A program made the position numbers and the translations under genes. This document shows, piece after piece, positions 48,179-59,210 of a stretch of DNA of 64,000 nucleotides (positions within the stretch are counted from its first letter, which is position 1; every line of letters starts with the position of its first letter). This stretch comes from Camillea tinctor. Taxonomy: Eukaryota > Ascomycota > Sordariomycetes > Xylariales > Xylariaceae. The DNA lies in assembly GCA_022578605.1 (NCBI GenBank), contig MU394066.1:434001-498000 (forward strand), read 5' to 3'. Under the pieces are notes generated by a model that saw only the letters and a list, made by a program, of their open reading frames with translations, searched no databases and was not told where the DNA came from.

Positions 48179-49120
48179 TCATCTCAACGCCTCAAAGCGC
48201 GCCCTCTCTTCCCCGTCCCGCGCCAAGTACCCCACCGTCCACCTCCAGAGATCCTCCTGCTTCGCCTCATCATAGCTATCCGCACTCGACGGGATCTCCC
48301 TGCGGCCCGCAAAGTACCTCCCACTGAGCCCTTCCACATCGGCACCCAGCGCCAACCGCGCAAGCGACGCGCCCGAGTCCTGCGGCGTGTGGATGTTATC
48401 CTCGACGACCACGCGCAGCAGCGGCATGAGCAGCGGGAGGACGTACATCCACAGGAAGCGCAGCGCGGGGTGGGCCTCGCGCGCGAGGCCCGTGCCGGGC
48501 ATGAGTCCCGGGTCGAACGCGGTGGCGCTGATGCCGCGGCGCGCCAGCGCGTAGGTCCACAGGACGTTGGCGAGCTTGCTGCTGGCGTAGCGCTTGCGGC
48601 CGGGCCAGGCGGCGGCGGAGGGGAGCGGGCGCGCCATCTCCTCGCCCGTGGTGTACACGGCGGGGGGCAGGCCGGTTCTCCGCCCCGCGTCGTGCGTCCC
48701 GCTGGAGGTGACGACGACGCGGGCCTGGGGCGCGAGGTGCGGGCACAGGAGGTGGAAGAGCAGGGCGTGGCCCACGTGGTTCACGGCGAAAGTCGACTCT
48801 ATGCCCTCTGGCGTCTTCTGGAGACGGCCCGGGAACTGCAGGCCGGCGTTGAGGAGGAGGGCACGGATCGGAGGCTGGTTCTGCGAAGTGAATTCTTTCA
48901 CGTAGGCACGGATGTTGCTTGTATCTGCTAGGTCTAGTTGCATGAAGATGGTATTTTTCTGGCCTAGAGTTTTGTTGATCGTATCTGCAGCATGTTCGCG
49001 GTCGGATCGAGATGAGATGATGACGAGGTATTCGGGGTGCTCTCGAGCAATATGAAGCGCTGCGTGGTAACCAAGATTAATGGTTCCGCCTGTGACTATC
49101 ACGGTGCCTGTGTAAGTCAT
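48179..49120 (-). CDS. Short-chain dehydrogenase/reductase
   Basis: Intronless, 313 residues. The Rossmann nucleotide-binding motif is TGGTINLG at 10-17, a variant of TGxxxGxG. SSRSD at 36-40 after the second strand suggests NADP(H) preference. NAG is at 91-93, the catalytic serine is in VVVTSSGTHD near 139-140, and the YxxxK pair is Tyr178-Lys182. The layout resembles protochlorophyllide reductase/retinol dehydrogenase-like SDRs. The substrate is unknown. Next to a copper amine oxidase on the same strand, reduction of the aldehyde product is conceivable, but this is positional inference. Codons are strongly GC-biased in the middle of the gene. Confidence 0.93.
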   Translation of the reverse strand: MTYTGTVIVTGGTINLGYHAALHIAREHPEYLVIISSRSDREHAADTINKTLGQKNTIFMQLDLADTSNIRAYVKEFTSQNQPPIRALLLNAGLQFPGRLQKTPEGIESTFAVNHVGHALLFHLLCPHLAPQARVVVTSSGTHDAGRRTGLPPAVYTTGEEMARPLPSAAAWPGRKRYASSKLANVLWTYALARRGISATAFDPGLMPGTGLAREAHPALRFLWMYVLPLLMPLLRVVVEDNIHTPQDSGASLARLALGADVEGLSGRYFAGRREIPSSADSYDEAKQEDLWRWTVGYLARDGEERARFEALR

Positions 49121-50279
49121 ATTCGGGTGGTGTTTAGAATTATATCTATCGAAGTCTGCTTATGAGTGGTTGCCCTAGAACTGAATACCTAGGTAGTTAT
49201 TGAGATATCTTGGCGTATGATAATAACGGAAACGGCTCATCTTATAATTCACGGAATCGAGAATAGGTATTCCATAGTATATAGGCTTCCGTAGTATCTA
49301 CGGACGCCGCGGGCTAGAGTTAAATCGTCTCATCTTACAAAGAAATCGTTTTTACCAATTGTTAAGGATAAATGCCTTGTATAGAGCTAACCTAGCATAT
49401 CCAGTAATAGCCAGAAAATCTCCATGGTTCGGATTATGAAAACGGATATGCCTAAAGCCTTGATAATATACGGAGCTATATTGTCTTAATCCCGGCCTTT
49501 CTCCCGTTCTCCAATCCGCGGGTACCGTGTATGCTGCGCTGCGCTGCGCCGCATCCGTCTCACCAATGAAGCCTGTCTTCTTGCCTTACACGGAGTTGTA
49601 CAATACATAGTATCTATTTGTAGCACAATTACTGCTTAGTATATGTTTTCGTACTGTAATATGCTCGAGTCACAACGAACGCCAAACCGGGGTTCCTGAC
49701 ACCATAAAAGACCATATGGAACGAACAAAAACCAAAATGCATGTAAAAGATGTGGACGTAAACAAACTTCATATGAAGAGGATCGAGGATTAGACAACCC
49801 CATACAAACCTCATACCAAACCAATAAAACTAAAATAACATTACCGCGTATAGATATACCACGCCCACAACCTACCTCAATCTAAACCATAGCTTGGAGT
49901 AACTTACCGAATATCTGAAATAACACTTAGCCCTCAACCGCTTACTTACTCTTCCTGCACCCTAATTGCGTAGCCTACACCGCGATACACGACGGCTCAG
50001 TTCCACTGACATAAACCTACAAGCCTGGTTCACCTTTCCCAGAGCCCTAAGTAGCTTTGTAACATTTCGCTAGTATCGTGTGCCTACCTTTTAACGACAT
50101 AGTTGTTAAACCCGTTTTCCCCTTTCCCCCTTTTTCCTTGGATATACCTCCCTCGTTTTCAGACCTAGTATATGTCGGCAGAGAAAAAGACACATCCAAA
50201 ACATAGAAACACATACATACATACAGTGTTTATAAACAACACATCTTCGTTTTCCTTTTCTTCTTTTTTTCTTTTTCTT
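49121..50279. other. Intergenic region
   Basis: About 1.16 kb between the SDR start and the homoaconitase stop. It has a short TGCGC repeat (about 49532-49550) and CATA units near 50.21 kb. The overlapping leftward ORFs at 49.63-49.82 kb are aromatic-rich and look spurious. No gene supported. Confidence 0.6.
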
Positions 50280-53200
50280 TTACGCCGTGATCTTAGCCCT
50301 AATCCAGCTCTCGAGACCGCCGCATGCAATGATCTCCTGCACATTCGGCGGCAGCTCACCAACCTTCTGCTCCCAGACCGCCCCGTCTTTCTCGGTCACC
50401 ACAACCTTGGACCGACGCACGTCCCACAGCAGCCGCCACCCCGTGCGGCGGGTCAGCGGCTTCTCCGGGTCGTCCTTGTACGCCTCGCGCAGCCGCTGTA
50501 CGAGGCGGGTCATCTCGATGCCCAGCAGTGCATTGTTGATGCTGTTGCGGCTGAAGATGTTACCAAAGCTGCCCGCCACCACCAGCGGGATCTGCTTGGC
50601 CAGAATGGCCGTTGCTGCTTGCTCGCGCGACGAGCCGCAGCCGAAGTTGAACCCGGCCACGATAATATCGCCGGCCTTGGCGATCGTGCGGAACTCCTTG
50701 TCGTAGTTCTCCATGCACACCTCGGCCATGGTCTCTTTGGGGACATTGTCCTGGTAGGTGTACTTGCCTGTTTGATAGTCAGCATGAATTCCCCCTATTA
50801 GTATCAGACCAACAACGGCTTGACTTACCGGGATAAATTCCATCAGTATTGATATTGTCACCATCACAGAAGACGATCTCGCCTTCAATCTTCTCGGGAA
50901 AGCCAGGGAGGATATCAGTCAAGGCCTCATCCTTAGCGGTGGCGATGGGGGTTGACGCTTCTTCACTAGCAACTTCGGCGGTGGCAATCAGGTTCTCCAT
51001 TTCACCAATGAGCTTATCGAAGGCATCCGCAGTAGACTGAGCCTTGTCGGCTTGGAAGTCGCCACTCCCCTCACCAATGATAACCTTCTCGACGCCCTCA
51101 GGCTTCTGATACCAACCAGGACCACTAATCTTGCCATGCAGGGCACTGGCGGCCACGACTTCGGGACTGGCGAGGTAAGCCTTGCTGGCTAGGTGACCGA
51201 GTCTTCCCTTGAAGTTCCTATTGCTTGCACTAATACCAACCTCACCACTCTCAAGGAGACCAGTGCCGAGACCAATACATGGCCCGCACCCACTGGGTAG
51301 CGGGAGAGCATTAGCATCAAGCAGGACCTGCCAGTCACCCGCCTCCTCGGCAATACGCTGCTCTGCAATAGAGGCTGCCGCGATGTAGAACTTGACGCGA
51401 GGGTCCACTTTAGCGGGCTTGCCATCCTTGGCGGCCTCGCGGAAAACACGAGCGGCGGCAGCGAGATCAGAGGCTCGTGAGTTGGTGCAGGAAACGAGAT
51501 ATGCCTTGTCTATGGGAATATCTTGAGCCTCGAGATTCCTCAGGGGGGCAGCAATCTTCACCGAGTTTGGGCCAGCGACAAAAGGAGAAAGGGTGGATAG
51601 GTTCAAATAGAACTCCTTGGCGTATGTGGCACCGGGATCAGCAACCTCTCGGTTTTCCACCATCTCATCAATGCGCTTGTGGTTGATACGGGTTTTAGTG
51701 GGACTGTCCAACATGGCGGCAGTGGTGGCTTTGGCACGATACCAGGAGACGAGCACCTCATCGACAGGGAACAATCCTACATCAAATGTCAGCCCCCAAG
51801 CCCAAAACACCTCTCTTCATCTTCCAGGGTAGCTCACCACTCAATGCGCCCCACTCAGTTGTCATGTTGGCAATGGTCAAGCGATCGTCGACGGGGATGC
51901 TTGCCATTGTCAGTTCGGAACCGGTGAATTCGATCGCGTGGTTGAGAACTTCATCCTGATTGATGAGGCCGCATAGAGCGACAATTACATCCTTGCCAGT
52001 GACGCCTGGGGGGAGCACACCAGTAAAAGTCTACGAACGTTTCAGCTACCTCGTCCTGCTTCAAAAATCAAGCGGGAGTTGACGAGTATTTCAGAGCACA
52101 GATGCCAGCACGCCTTGACAGAACGCAGGGCCTGAAGTTTTGGGGGGAAAGGGGGTTAACTAACTTACTATCTTGGCCACAGGAGGAATCTGCCACCAGG
52201 TACATCCAGTACTCCAGACGCTGGCGGCATCGGTTCTGACAATCGGGGTTCCTTCACAGCATTAGTCTCTAGACCCTGAGTGGTCCGAGAGCGGGAGTTC
52301 CAACTCACCAAGACTCGAAATGGCTCCGTACATGTTTGAATGGCTGTCACTCGCAACCGTGACTGTTGACGGCCAGGCATATCCTACTCAGACGGTTAAT
52401 TAGCCGGCCAACTATGCCGAGGGCGCAGAAGATGTGCTCACCCTCTTCAACCATAATTTGGTGTCCAATGCCGTGGCCCGCAGGGTAGCTAAGCTCGAAG
52501 ACGATGTTAGCGCAGGCCTAGCTTAGACTCTCGGTTCTCGAACGACGTACAAGTCAACGCCTTGCTTGCCGGCGAACTCTTCTATTTGTCTATACTTCTT
52601 CAGGTTGGATTCTGATTTGTTCTGCACGTCGTGGTCTAAGGTCAGAACGATCTGGCTGGGATCGAGGATCTTGGTGGCGCCGATGTTCATGAACTTCAGG
52701 GCGACCGGCCATGCACTATTAGAAGAGTCAACAATGGCCATATTGGGCAATAAACGACTCAAGGAATTACTCACTTGTCGTGGCTCATGCATTTGGCTGG
52801 TTGTCTTTCGCAGAAGGTCAGCCAGGGGCAAGCTAACCTCCAGGTGTAGCGAGGCTCAAGGGTACGAACAGTGTGACATAGTCGCCGCTCTTGACTACCT
52901 TTCCGGCAGCAAGGCCGACGGAGTGACGCTGGACAAGCTTCTCGGTGAGGGTCTGGGGAACCGCGGGCGGAGTGGCGGGCTTCGGGGAGGCTTGGAAAGG
53001 GTTGGTATCGGTACTGCTATCGAGCTGGGAGTGGAAGGCCTGCTGTCGTCGCGGAGCAGTTATCGTGTAGGGGCGAGACTGGGAGCGAGACCGGGAACGG
53101 GACTGGGAACGGGAGAATACGGCGGGAGGAAGAGGAAGCGGTCGGGAGCGGGCAACGACGGTCCGAAACTGATGTCGCGCGAAGATGGTGACAGCATCAT

Positions 53201-53323
53201 CGAGAGCAATGGCTCTCCGCTGCCCAGGTGAGTCAGTCCAGGCCACTCAACGACAAGGAGTTGCGACAATTGCGCTGCGTCCGTTTGAACATTGTTGAAC
53301 ATTGAACGTACCAGAGCAGCCAT
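50280..53323 (-). CDS. LYS4: Homoaconitase, mitochondrial (lysine biosynthesis)
   Basis: Ten exons (53323-53312, 53219-52870, 52804-52775, 52715-52551, 52488-52442, 52383-52309, 52251-52169, 52030-51838, 51776-50829, 50767-50280) give 796 residues in one frame. A basic, Ser/Arg-rich leader fits mitochondrial import. Family blocks run in order: [56 protein letters not shown] and [10 protein letters not shown], with 4Fe-4S ligands Cys415, Cys482 and Cys485, then the swivel domain [12 protein letters not shown]. The enzyme converts cis-homoaconitate to homoisocitrate in the fungal alpha-aminoadipate pathway. Exons 1 (12 nt) and 3 (30 nt) are micro-exons; intron 2 has donor GTTCGT and acceptor AAG. 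The start is fixed by the lack of any other in-frame ATG before the leader. Confidence 0.96.
53229..53235. promoter_or_regulatory. TGA(C/G)TCA box in LYS4 intron 1 (possible CPC1/GCN4 site)
   Basis: TGAGTCA on the plus strand (TGACTCA on the coding strand) lies in the first intron of the homoaconitase gene, about 90 bp after the ATG. This word is the binding site of the Gcn4/CPC1/CpcA regulators of amino-acid biosynthesis. A seven-base match can occur by chance, and it also overlaps the acceptor side of the intron. Confidence 0.3.
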
Positions 53324-55618
53324 TGTGATAAGATGATAGTAGCCCCCTGTGCAATTAGGCGTAGATTAGGCCACAGGGGTTACAGATCTCCAGAGAGGGT
53401 GAGGGTGAGGGTGTTTTTTGGTGGTTTCTGAAAAAAAAAAGTTGCCGTCGCATTGCGAAAGTCGGAATTCTTTAGTTAGAGATATTGGTCTTATCGATAA
53501 TGCCCACTTTGTAATCGTGTGGACTTGATTGATTGAATTGAAGGTGTAAGAGGGGAAGATCCCTGTACTAACTAACAATCTATACTTGGTGTACCAGCTG
53601 GCAGAAGCCTAGCAGCTGACAGAATTACTACCTTGCTACCTTTTCAATACGTCCATGTTCAACCATAAACGCCTGAATAAATCTAGGAAAATGGGAGCAA
53701 ATCAATAATTATAAATATTAATTACTAGATTATGATATACATACCGTATTAAAATAAATATATACTATATTAAGTAAGTGTTGTGTTGTATTTAGCCGTC
53801 TTAGCTTTAAGTGTTTATAAATACTCTAGTTTAGTTCTGAGTCTTTGGTTGAACTTGAAAGAATTAACTTCTTTTACTATACCATAACTAATACTTCGTA
53901 CAACCTTCGTAAATTGCTTTGCACTTCATTAAATCGCCATGCACTCCTACGGACTACTGAGTAGTGCCTGAAACTGGGAATAACCGTAGGGAACTCCCAT
54001 ATCAATAAGTATATACCGCATTAAGTATTGAACTGGAGATAGGGAGGACCCCCTACCAATAGCTGTATGAGGCTGTGAGGGATAAGGGACCATAACCCCT
54101 AATCTACGACCCAACCATCATACCGTTTATTTGTAAAGAAGCCGTATAGAAAAGGTCTTAATAAAGTAATGTGTTGATCTATGCTGTATAATGACGCTGA
54201 CGTGCCATGTATAAAGAAAAGAGGAACTATCGCAAACTTGTAAAGCAATAAAATCTAGGTATATACACACAGAATTGTAGTTCCTAGTTCCCCTAGTCTT
54301 CATAACAGTATATATTGCACTAAGTACGTACTATATTAATACTAATTATATAACTTATTTATGGCAAAAGCAAACGCTAATTGCTCTTCGGCAATTAGCT
54401 CATATATAGTACGCGACATTATTTGTGTAAGTACTTACCTACCTAGGTAGGTATGCATATATGTAACTACCTACCTAGGTATGTAAATATCTATTTTTTC
54501 GGGTTTTAAACAGAGCAAGTTGGTTACTTGCAATTAACTACATTAGCTACTAGTGTATTATATACTCTTATAGGATTGTATTTACACTCGATATAGACGG
54601 ACGATACGACTTAATATATATCTACCTTGGTGCATAATATTGCTGGATCAACTCATGCAAGTGGTTATTCAGATTGAGGTTGGGTCTTGAGCATGCCTCT
54701 ATCATCTCCAAGGCTTTTAATACTAGGTTTTGTCTTGCGTTCGTATATGCTCCGCCCCTATTCAGACATGAACAGCCGTAACGGTTGTCTGAGACTTCAC
54801 TAGAAGATGCTGATTGTCTAGAACGGGCAGGCCTTCCAATCAATAACAGCATACATCACAGCGCTGCAACTCCAGTTCAAAGACGCTCGTTGAATATCTA
54901 TCCATCTATTCGCTATCCAAGTTTGATACTACCATTCATAGAACCATGCCGCATCTTGGGGATGCTAGCGTAACCAATTAGTAGGATGAATAGCACTTCG
55001 CGATCCGACAACCGCCGCGTAGGAGAATCGGCAATAGCAAGGCCGAGATATCAAGCCATATCGAGGATGTTCCGGGCGGCGAAATCGAGAGGAAAGCATG
55101 GTATTATAAGTACTTGACTATCTTATGCTTAACAAGGATATCACACATACCAAGATAGCGGAGACGGATCAAGAACCCCCGCATGGTGCAAGGAAGATAG
55201 AAAATTACAGCACACGACCCGGTCTTGGCGTCGGTAGTCGTCATCGTAGTAGAGAAAAGGTCGTGCAAGATTAGGGTGGGAATGCCATGCCGGACTTTTG
55301 CCAAATATGTTGACCCATGGGGACTTACAGGGGGGGCAGGCGATAGGGGCAAGAGGGCAACTCGTTTCTACCAATACCGAAGTCTAGTACTCCATCGGAT
55401 AAAGTGCAGATACTCTGATTAACCTCATATATATCAAGTCATTAAAGGCGGGGAATAGCCTGAAATTGGAACAAGAGGTTGCTCGAGTCCTCCCGTTTCT
55501 TATATACCTAACCTACCTTAGGAGAACAGACAGCCCAAGAGTTTCTATACGATATGAACCACTCAATCCTGGGTCGTCTAAGAGCACAATACACTAAGAA
55601 GCAAAGGCCACGCCGAAA
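53324..55618. other. AT-rich intergenic region, possible decayed repeat
   Basis: About 2.3 kb without an intact gene. Roughly 53640-54640 is very AT-rich, with recurrent TATATTAAGTA-like words and a palindromic CCTACCTAGGTAGG at about 54440 followed by a near copy at about 54470. Such AT enrichment beside normal genes is what RIP-mutated repeats look like in Pezizomycotina, but I cannot identify an element. A leftward 76-codon ORF at 54622-54852 is somewhat protein-like (CSCLNRGGAYTN, LKALEMIEAC) but unassigned. Confidence 0.45.
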
Positions 55619-56743
55619 ATGATGCATCTCGGGCTTTCTGTCACCTACGCTCTGGCCTTGGTGACCGGTGCTCTGGCCGTCCCATCGCAACAGCTAGACA
55701 CTCGCCAGCAGCAGCCGTTCACCTCGACAGCCATCACCACCCATACCGAGCCATGGGCCATCGCCTTCCTGCCCGACGACCGCGTCCTAGTCACCGAGAG
55801 ACGAGGCAACCTCATTCTCGTCGACCCGACCACCAAGTCCAAGGGCACCATCACCGGTGTGCCCACTGTCGCCTATGGCGGCCAGGGCGGTCTCCACGAC
55901 GTCGCCTTGCACCCCGACTACGCCGAGAACAGTATCATATACATCAGCTACGCTGAGAGCGGCACCGGCGGGGCGGGCGGAGCCGTCGCACGGGCCAAGC
56001 TAACCCTGGACGCCAACGGCGGCGGCGCGCTGTCCGGGCTCGAGGTGATCTGGCGGCACTCGCAGAAGGCGCAGGGGGGGCTCCAGTTCGCGTGCCGGCT
56101 GCTGTTCGGGGCGGACGGGGCGCTGTGGATCTCGTCGGGCGAGATCAACCAGATGACGCCGGCGCAGTCGATGGAGGGCAACCTGGGCAAGATGATCCGG
56201 CTGTACGACAACGGCACCGCGTTCGCGGGCAACCCGTTCGCCAGCCAGGGCGACATCCAGGCGCAGATCTGGTCCCTGGGCCACCGCAACCCGCTGGGCA
56301 TCGACTGGGACGCCGACGGCCGCCTCTGGGAGGTCGAGATGGGCCCCATGGGCGGCGACGAGCTCAACCTGATCGAGGAGGGCGCCAACTACGGCTGGCC
56401 GCTCGTGTCCGAGGGCCGCCACTACGACGGCCGGACGATCCCCCCGCACAGCACGCGCCCCGACATCAACGCCCCCAAGGCCTTCTGGGTCCCCGTCATC
56501 TCCCCCGCCGGCTTGATCATCTACAAGGGCAGCCTGTTTTCCAGCTGGACCGGCAATGCCATCATCACCGGCCTCAGCGCACAGGGGCTCGTGCGCGCGA
56601 CCATCACGGGTGACACAGCGCAGGAGGCCCAGCGCATCTCCATGGGTAGGCGCATGCGCGGTATCCGAGAGGCCAGGGACGGCTCCATCTGGGTGATCGA
56701 GGATGGTCCTAGCGGCCGGCTCTTGCAGCTTACCCCGAACTAA
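55619..56743 (+). CDS. Secreted PQQ-dependent sugar dehydrogenase-like beta-propeller
   Basis: Intronless, 374 residues, with a signal peptide (LSVTYALALVTGALA) cleaved about residue 20. The remainder matches the soluble glucose/sorbosone or aldose-sugar dehydrogenase (Asd/YliI) family: WAIAFLPDDRVLVTERRG at 46-63, GGQGGLHDVALHPDY at 87-101, SLGHRNPLG at 219-227, EMGPMGGDELN at 240-250 and NYGWP at 257-261. Such proteins are six-bladed propellers that bind PQQ and Ca2+ and oxidise sugars; fungal relatives include the AA12 enzymes. The gene is much more GC-rich than its surroundings and lacks introns, which would fit transfer from bacteria, though many fungi carry this family. Either ATG at 55619 or 55622 may be used. 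PQQ would have to come from outside, since these fungi are not known to make it. Confidence 0.9.
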   Translation: MMHLGLSVTYALALVTGALAVPSQQLDTRQQQPFTSTAITTHTEPWAIAFLPDDRVLVTERRGNLILVDPTTKSKGTITGVPTVAYGGQGGLHDVALHPDYAENSIIYISYAESGTGGAGGAVARAKLTLDANGGGALSGLEVIWRHSQKAQGGLQFACRLLFGADGALWISSGEINQMTPAQSMEGNLGKMIRLYDNGTAFAGNPFASQGDIQAQIWSLGHRNPLGIDWDADGRLWEVEMGPMGGDELNLIEEGANYGWPLVSEGRHYDGRTIPPHSTRPDINAPKAFWVPVISPAGLIIYKGSLFSSWTGNAIITGLSAQGLVRATITGDTAQEAQRISMGRRMRGIREARDGSIWVIEDGPSGRLLQLTPN

Positions 56744-57364
56744 ACTTGCGTTGTTAGCGAGAGACTTGGGAGGTTTGGGACCGCATGTACATAAGATAGA
56801 TTATATTGTCGTTTTTTTACGCGATATAAAATCGGCGCATTTTATCTTGCAAGCTGTTGGTAGATGGCAACTCATCTTCTTTATCATGTTTTTCAACTGT
56901 TCCAAGCGCCATAGTTTCAGCACAATGTTAGATTATTGGCATATCCTGAGGATCAGAAGGTCTATATTTTTTGACGTATCTGAAGCTAGTTAGCTGTTGA
57001 TCTTCACTTATTTATGGGTGAGTTTATTTACGAATCTTATATTCCAAGATCTCGGGCGTATTTTACCTTGCATTTTTGGCCTGAGCTTCCTGGGGACTGC
57101 GTGAGGATTAATCTTTGAGTGATCTTTGGTGAAATTTCTCTGTTCGACCCGTTCGATTACGGCATTTTCATGTGTCTGTATTTTTGTCGAGCTATATAGG
57201 TATCTTCTTTTAAAAAAAAAGGCAAAAAGATTATATACAAAACTTCCCCCTTATGATATCTATAAGTTCTACAACGTTCCATCCATCTTATCATCGCTTA
57301 TAGGAGCAATAAACTCCTGTACCATTGATTGAAACCATTTGATACAATTAGGACTATCGATTAT
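56744..57364. other. Intergenic, convergent 3' ends
   Basis: About 620 bp, AT-rich, between the sugar dehydrogenase stop and the probable end of the ankyrin gene. The short plus-strand ORFs in it are not protein-like. Confidence 0.5.
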
Positions 57365-59210
57365 TTACAAGTAACCCACGTCGTTGGGGTGCCGAACGAG
57401 CCATTCCATTGCACTAACAGCATCATCGACAGAAATGCAAGCAGCGGTCATGAACTGAAATATCCAGGACAATCGACGGCGACACCATTCCAGTGTGGTG
57501 GCGTCATTTGCGTCACGGCTTTTTATTTTGACGAGGTGTCCCAGCCCGAACAGGTACGAGGCAACCATTTTAGATTGGCACCTTTTCGAGTTGATAACAG
57601 CTTGGTCGGGGTAAATTTCGTAGATCTCATTCTTGTCATCAACTCATCGTATCCAAGGTGCATAATGTTCCGCATATATTTGTGGATGTTTCTAATATTC
57701 TCTGTATTATCTTTCTCTTGCTCACCTGGAACCCTTGGGTAGGAGCAGTATCCAGGTATATCTTATATCCCATGTAATGGCGTGCTCACATGTATGCATT
57801 ATTCTCAGTTGACGAAACCGCAAATCTCGGGTGAACAAGCAGATGGTTCTTTTTGCCTCCTCTCTCATCTGATGGTCCTCTAGTAGGATTAGAACTTCAA
57901 ACGCAAGAAGGAGTTGGTCGCTTGCCAAGCCAAGCGATGCGGTGTCGACGCTCAACCTTTTCGTTGGTAGACAGCCTCCTGGTGAGCAAGGGCAATTGCA
58001 AGAGTCGCGGACCAAAACGTTTGACACGCCCATCAACAATATGTCAATAGATTCGATGAACAGAAAAATCTCCTCCCTTCTCGAGTATTGTGAGTGTGGG
58101 GGCAAAAGAAGCGATAGAGGGCAATTACCACATCGATCTTGATAGTTCGGGTCCGAACCTCTCTCCAGAAGTTGTCTTATATGGTTTGGGTTATCAATCA
58201 TCCTGTCATTTATAATACCCAATTCGTCCTCAACATCAAATCGCGTAAAGCCATGTGATAAGAGGGCATGGACTTCGTCTATATGCGTTACAAAATGGGG
58301 AAGCGTGCTGCCACTTGTCATAGTGAAAGGGTATAGGGTTTTCCGTTCGTCATCGAACTGAAACTGAATGTTGACATCATCCGTTATAGGTACCAAATCA
58401 GTAAAGAGCCGAAGGGGGGTTGTAGAGCGAGTTGGCTCTAACGCATGAATAAATGGCCGTTATAAGTAATTGGGAAAATGCTCTGGTGTGGCCGGCCGAT
58501 TTAACGTGCTGCAAAATGTCATATACTAGAGATCTATGGCCAAGGACAATAGCAAACTGAAAGAAGTTTAGTTCCCGCAAATTGTCTCGTATAAGGGGGT
58601 CAGATTCGTAGGTAATAAGTAACTTTATCGTATTCAGTTTTCCTATGGCTGCTACGTATATTAGAGGTGTTGCACCGCCATGATATTTAACATTTGGATC
58701 GTGGCCAGCATCTAAAAGAATCCGCATGGCGCCCTCACTACCTACTACTACATGTAATAGAATTTGTCTTAGAGAGTTGACATCATTTTCTAGGGACTTT
58801 GCATATTTTAATAGTGCCTTAACTTGATCGTTTGCGCCTGTTAGGATGGCATTCTGTAGAGATGAGGTCATACCGAAATCTATGTTTTATCAACTTCTCT
58901 AATAACAAGGATATTGTACTTTTGTTGGGATACCTGAATCTAACTTTACCATCTTCGACATGCATTCGACCAAGAACTCATCACGGTGAAAACCGCCATT
59001 AAGGGGGCCATTTTCGTCCAGCATTACAATGTCGTCCTTCATCAATGATGTCCATTGAGGAGATGGCATATTTGCTGGATCAATTTCGATTTGTAGTAAT
59101 GAATCAAAACCAGCAAGTTCAAGTTTAACCACGGTGAGACAGCGGGTCAAGAAACTAAACAATATGAGCACATTTCTATTAAGACTGGAATATAAGTTAC
59201 AACGAGCCAT
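57365..59210 (-). CDS. Fungal ankyrin-repeat protein, possibly degenerate
   Basis: Exon 1 (59210-58934) begins MARCNLYSSLNRNVLILFSF and joins across a clear 54-nt GTATCC...CATAG intron to 58879, giving VKLDSDFGMTSSLQNAIL, a conserved block of this family. Ankyrin-like units follow (LLDAGHDPNVKYHGGATPL; later LLSHGF, LLERGSDPNYQDRCGNCPL). Near 58435-58505 the frame changes: either a 70-nt intron with a weak GTTAAA donor and TTAGAG acceptor, or a frameshift. The third block runs to about 57733, then another junction leads to a C-terminal piece ending at TAA 57365 (DAVSAMEWLVRHPNDVGYL). If all joins are introns the protein has about 540 residues. Ankyrin proteins act as binding scaffolds; no specific function can be given. 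A pseudogene is possible. Confidence 0.6.

Noticed and set aside
57329..57742. 137-codon plus-strand ORF
   Set aside because: Antisense to the probable C-terminal exon of the ankyrin gene, which has more convincing protein sequence.
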